The notes beneath the pieces are model-generated. The model did no database searches. It was given only the letters and a program-made list of their open reading frames with translations, and had not been told where the DNA came from. DNA of 64,000 nucleotides, from positions 2,927,078 through 2,991,077 of the forward strand of contig CM035360.1 in the NCBI GenBank assembly GCA_020137815.1, written 5' to 3'. Source of the DNA: Hormiphora californensis (Eukaryota; Ctenophora; Tentaculata; Cydippida; Pleurobrachiidae). The position numbers were made by a program, and so were the translations under genes. Shown here one piece after another: positions 55,801-64,000 of the stretch; within the stretch, counting starts at the first letter, position 1; each line of letters opens with the position of its first letter.

Positions 55801-56767
55801 AATGCAAGATTATAAACTATAATGCATTGGTTTTGGTATCCCTAATTTGCGGAGAAATATTCTCAGAAACCCCTCAATTCCACGAACATTAATTATACCC
55901 CGATTCAATAACATGTAAGCAATTCAATAATATGCAAGCGATCATGCTTTAATATTAATATATGTAATATTTTCCTCTATTCTCTCATGATGCTTGTGCA
56001 CAATGTGCAAATACTTGGGGAGTATGTGCATTGTGCACTGCACATACTCCCCAAGTATTTCACTCTTATCTAAACCAGAACAAGTGTACTTACGTTTGGT
56101 AAGTTGGTAGGTAATAAGTCCTCTTTTTTAGTTTGTTTGGTGAATAAGGACTGTTTCCATACCAGCTTCAATCAGCCATCCTTACAGTAGCTATATAGAG
56201 AGTCAGAGGCGTTGTTAGAGACACACATGGGAGAGGGTGGGCATGGTTAGAATTTAGAAATCCAGGAATAATGGGGGGGTGGATTTTTGAGAAGATATGG
56301 AAATTAAGATAATGACTTTATTCAGGGTAAAGACTGTATCATCTACGACGATATAGCAGATGCATGCGTATCTCTAGTCAGGGCCGCATCATATCTCAAA
56401 TCTAAAGGGGCACTTCGAGTTTTTGTCATGGCAACCCATGGACTTTTTACTGAGGAGGGACTTCAGGTACATGTCTAAAGATTGTTCTCGATACATGACA
56501 CGTGCTCTCTCTCACTCACTAACGTTCCTGTATCTCTCTCTCTCTCTCTTCCCCCCTCTCTCTCTCTCTCTCCCCCACTAACTAACTCTCTTTCAGTTGT
56601 GTAATGATAGTGAGATAGACGAGTTTGTTGTTACGGACACTATCGACCAAACTGAAAACCTTCAATGCTACCCCAAGTTGCGGACTGTCGACGTGGCTAT
56701 GATATTCTCGGAGGCGATACGTCGGGTGCACAATAATGAGCCCCTGCTACACTTGTTTGAACTTTGA
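50864..56767 (+). CDS. PRPSAP: PRPP-synthetase-associated protein (catalytically dead PRPS paralogue), complete
   Basis: Eight exons (50864-51001, 51169-51237, 51508-51590, 52853-52964, 53425-53538, 53971-54201, 56326-56466, 56597-56767) join in phase into about 352 residues without frameshift. The series matches the PRPS fold throughout: RKLSNTETVVEI, ESVRGKDVYLIFSC, IVIPSFPYAR, MDLHTPQ, VQGYFDVPVDNITAEPAFKQ, VLVTPNPD, a GNVEGKDCIIYDDIAD PRPP-loop region, VFVMATHGLFTEEG and SEAIRRVHNNEPL. The RQDKKDKSRAPI catalytic stretch of active synthetases is replaced by RYDTVTRLDRCPI, and a 30-residue acidic insertion (VEGGEGEEGDGEEEEDGD) stands where PRPSAP proteins carry an insertion. It should bind PRPS subunits and modulate nucleotide-precursor synthesis. 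Intron 2 has a GC donor (ATG/GCAAGT at 51238). Introns 3 and 6 carry large palindromic transposons. Confidence 0.9.
51256..51293. mobile_element. 38-bp G-run palindrome (GGGGGGGACGTTAAT type) in PRPSAP intron 2
   Basis: A G run plus GACGTTAAT faces TTAACATGTCC plus a C run. It matches the two ends of the composite element at 31359-33836 joined almost without interior. The flanks do not show a clear 8-bp duplication. Confidence 0.5.
51448..51470. mobile_element. 23-bp palindrome with perfect 8-bp flanking duplication
   Basis: CTGTCAGAGCC and its near-complement GGCCTGACAG form a 23-bp palindrome, flanked by CTCCACCT on both sides (51440-51447 and 51471-51478). Related cores occur at 7762, 7823, 18414 and near 24850. 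Confidence 0.5.
51550..51681 (+). repeat. Three tandem copies of the PRPSAP exon 3 end and donor
   Basis: A 41-bp unit (TTATTCCTTCTTTTCCATAC plus GCAAGGTATGTGTTACCATTG) is present three times. Each copy contains the coding end FPYA-R and a GTATGTG donor. The first copy is the one that keeps the frame to exon 4. Confidence 0.9.
52008..52700. mobile_element. 693-bp hAT-like element with TATACTTTGG arrays in its arms
   Basis: Ends GGGGGGGATCCCATGG and complement, flanked by AAATGAAT on both sides (52000-52007 and 52701-52708). Each arm contains direct copies of TATACTTTGG facing inverted copies (CCAAAGTATA) around a GGAAAATC...GTGGAAAGT spacer, so each arm is itself a hairpin. The interior (52130-52560) is AT-rich and includes the tRNA-like segment below. 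It lies in PRPSAP intron 3. Confidence 0.85.
52387..52445 (-). pseudogene. Partial tRNA-like sequence inside the hAT-like element
   Basis: Read on the minus strand, TCGGGTTCGATTCCCGG is a perfect T-arm with box B, followed by TGAAGGC as a possible 3' acceptor strand. Upstream, GGCTAGTGCTTCTAGGC is a poor fit to the D and anticodon arms. This is a fragment, not a functional tRNA. Confidence 0.4.
52743..52847 (+). repeat. (CT)n tract serving as the pyrimidine tract of PRPSAP exon 4
   Basis: About 100 bases of CT dinucleotides end four bases before the CCACCAG acceptor at 52846-52852. Confidence 0.85.
53128..53470 (+). repeat. Six copies of the PRPSAP exon 5 acceptor and first coding bases
   Basis: A 49-bp unit, TTTCCAATCTAGGTCCAGGG followed by ATATTTTGATGTCCCAGTGG and ATAACATTA, occurs six times. 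The last copy runs into the real exon 5 (53425). Every copy has an intact TCTAG acceptor and encodes GYFDVPVDNI. The second copy extends further into the exon (ACTGCAGAGCCGGCC) and is followed by a diverged spacer. Confidence 0.95.
53531..53655 (+). repeat. Three copies of a GATGTAAGTT donor-containing unit after PRPSAP exon 5
   Basis: The exon end and donor (CGATGTAAGTTTAGTAACACC) recur as GAGATGTAAGTTGAGTAACA twice, separated by TTGCGGTGAGAGGGGTCAAG. Each copy retains a GTAAGT donor. Confidence 0.85.
54410..55713. mobile_element. 1.3-kb near-perfect palindrome with TTAA target duplication (piggyBac-like)
   Basis: Two arms of about 610 bp flank an 80-bp loop (about 55022-55100). The ends are GGGTACACCTGGCG with TTAA outside on both sides (54406-54409 and 55714-55717). 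Identical 96-codon frames read on opposite strands of the two arms (54621-54911 plus, 55212-55502 minus), so the arms are identical over at least 291 bp. No transposase. It sits in PRPSAP intron 6. TTAA duplication indicates a piggyBac-type enzyme, although the ends start GGG rather than the usual CCC. Confidence 0.85.
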
Positions 56768-57493
56768 GAGGGAGAGAGAGGGGACTTTTTTGGAATTTTA
56801 AGGATTTGAAGTGTTTTAAAAGGTGTTGTACGGCTTTTTAACCATTTTATACAGATCAATTTTTAAATTTTATTCGGGGTTGAGTACGGTGTTCCCTCTC
56901 TTACAGAGATATATTCTGCACAGGCAATGAGATAAAGGGGAGGGGACACCGTACCCAGAGGTTAGGGGGTCATCGGATCGGGTATGAAAATCAGGGAAAA
57001 AGGTCAGATTTAAACTGAGATAAAGAATAAAACTGAGGAAAACTGATACAACATTATATACCAGTTTACTGGCAGGCAAAACATTCCTTTTGAACCGTCC
57101 AAGAAATGGATTCTAATATATTGCTCTCTAGCTTTCTCATATTTCAAAATCAATAACAATGAACACTACGTGGAAACTACCAAAAACATGTCACCCACTT
57201 TCATCTTCTCTCTCGTTTCTCTTTCATACTATATCACTTCCAGTCATATGGCAATCAGCACTTCGTCCAGTCACACACAGCTCATCTATAATTGAAAAAA
57301 CAAGCTGCCTCAAAGATCAGTCCCCCTGGTCTAGTATTATAATACTTGAACTCTTCTCTTCAGACAGGGTCGAGCAAGGGTATACTTCTCCTCACAATCA
57401 TTGTGTAGATCACACTACATAGATCACACTGTAGATCACACTGTAGATCACACTGCAGATCACACATTCCGAAGAGCAACACAAATCCAACCA
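56768..57493. other. Spacer between convergent PRPSAP and UBR5 genes
   Basis: Holds both 3' untranslated regions. A 12-bp repeat of GATCACACTGTA lies at 57408-57465. No additional gene recognised. Confidence 0.6.
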
Positions 57494-63635
<6,142 letters not shown>

Positions 63636-63795
63636 CTGGAGGGGGGATAGTCAGTTGGAGGGGGGGAGGGGATGGGAGTCAGTGGGGGGGGGGGGATAGT
63701 CAGTGGGGGGGGGGGGATAGTCAGTGGGGGGGGGAGGGGGATAGTCAGTGGGGGGGGGGGGGGGGGAGTCAGTGGGGGATGGGATCAGTGGGGGG
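63636..63795. repeat. G-rich minisatellite (GGGGGGATAGTCAGT) abutting a UBR5 acceptor
   Basis: About eight units of GGGGGGATAGTCAGTGGGG variants. In UBR5 sense this is repeated CCCCCCACTGACTATCC pyrimidine tract ending directly at the CCTCCAG acceptor of exon 63635. No feature was recognised in the last 200 bases of the window. Confidence 0.85.
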
Positions 63796-64000
63796 AGGGG
63801 TGATAATCCATAACCCCTTTTATATATTGGATTAGTTTTGGGTTGGTAAGTACTGCATGGCTTTATCTTTTGTGAGACAAATTTCGGGATACAAAAGTTC
63901 TGCGGAGTAATATTTTAGGGCACGAGAGGTGCAGGGTGCCAGATCACAATACATACTAACCTAATAAAAGATAAGATTTCATTATATGGAATCTTACATG

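Overview
The window is animal genomic DNA. Protein-coding genes are split by GT-AG introns (plus two candidate GC-AG introns), and the recognisable products are animal proteins: a calmodulin-like EF-hand protein, an F-box/LRR protein, lysosomal beta-mannosidase, a secreted farnesoic-acid-methyltransferase-like plus sushi protein, a PRPP-synthetase-associated protein and the E3 ligase UBR5. Short introns, many (GA)n/(CT)n microsatellites, LINE fragments of types common in marine invertebrates and dense MITEs suggest a marine invertebrate. A sponge or other non-bilaterian is possible but not proven.

Layout. 1-1 kb is poor, homopolymer-rich sequence. 1.8-3.2 kb holds the EF-hand gene (minus). 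4.8-6.35 kb is a foldback element with a 9-bp target duplication. 7.1-7.55 kb is a pogo/Tigger-like MITE. 8.17-8.40 kb is a terminal exon of an unknown gene. 9.1-10.5 kb is a 5'-truncated LINE. 11.65-18.7 kb is an F-box/LRR gene (plus), followed by beta-mannosidase (19.97-23.48 kb, plus) and a two-exon 113-aa gene (24.13-24.77 kb, minus). 25-27.5 kb is repeats. 27.5-29.9 kb has two unrecognised proteins in divergent orientation. 30.0-31.2 kb is the secreted sushi protein (minus). 31.4-35.1 kb is a pile of nested palindromic transposons. 35.3-37.7 kb encodes an unrecognised low-complexity protein. 38-50 kb is mostly repeats, with two candidate single exons and a tRNA-like sequence. 50.9-56.8 kb is the complete PRPSAP-like gene (plus). 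57.5-63.6 kb is the 3' part of UBR5 (minus), convergent with it.

No operon-like pathway links the genes; this is ordinary animal gene order. The unusual content lies in the non-coding DNA. (1) A family of 53-73 bp palindromic elements beginning CTGTCTGGCGCC-like has perfect 8-bp target duplications in four independent copies, including one inserted into another copy. (2) A 23-bp palindrome is flanked by a perfect 8-bp repeat. (3) Several kilobase-scale palindromes sit inside introns, have diagnostic target duplications (TTAA, 8 bp, 9 bp) and are nested like Russian dolls. (4) Minisatellites repeatedly lie on or against exon-intron junctions and copy the splice site itself.

Base quality varies. 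UBR5, beta-mannosidase exon 2, the F-box gene and the last EF-hand exon contain single-base frameshifts inside otherwise conserved protein sequence, so local assembly error is likely. All gene names are from my own reading of translated motifs; no database search was run.
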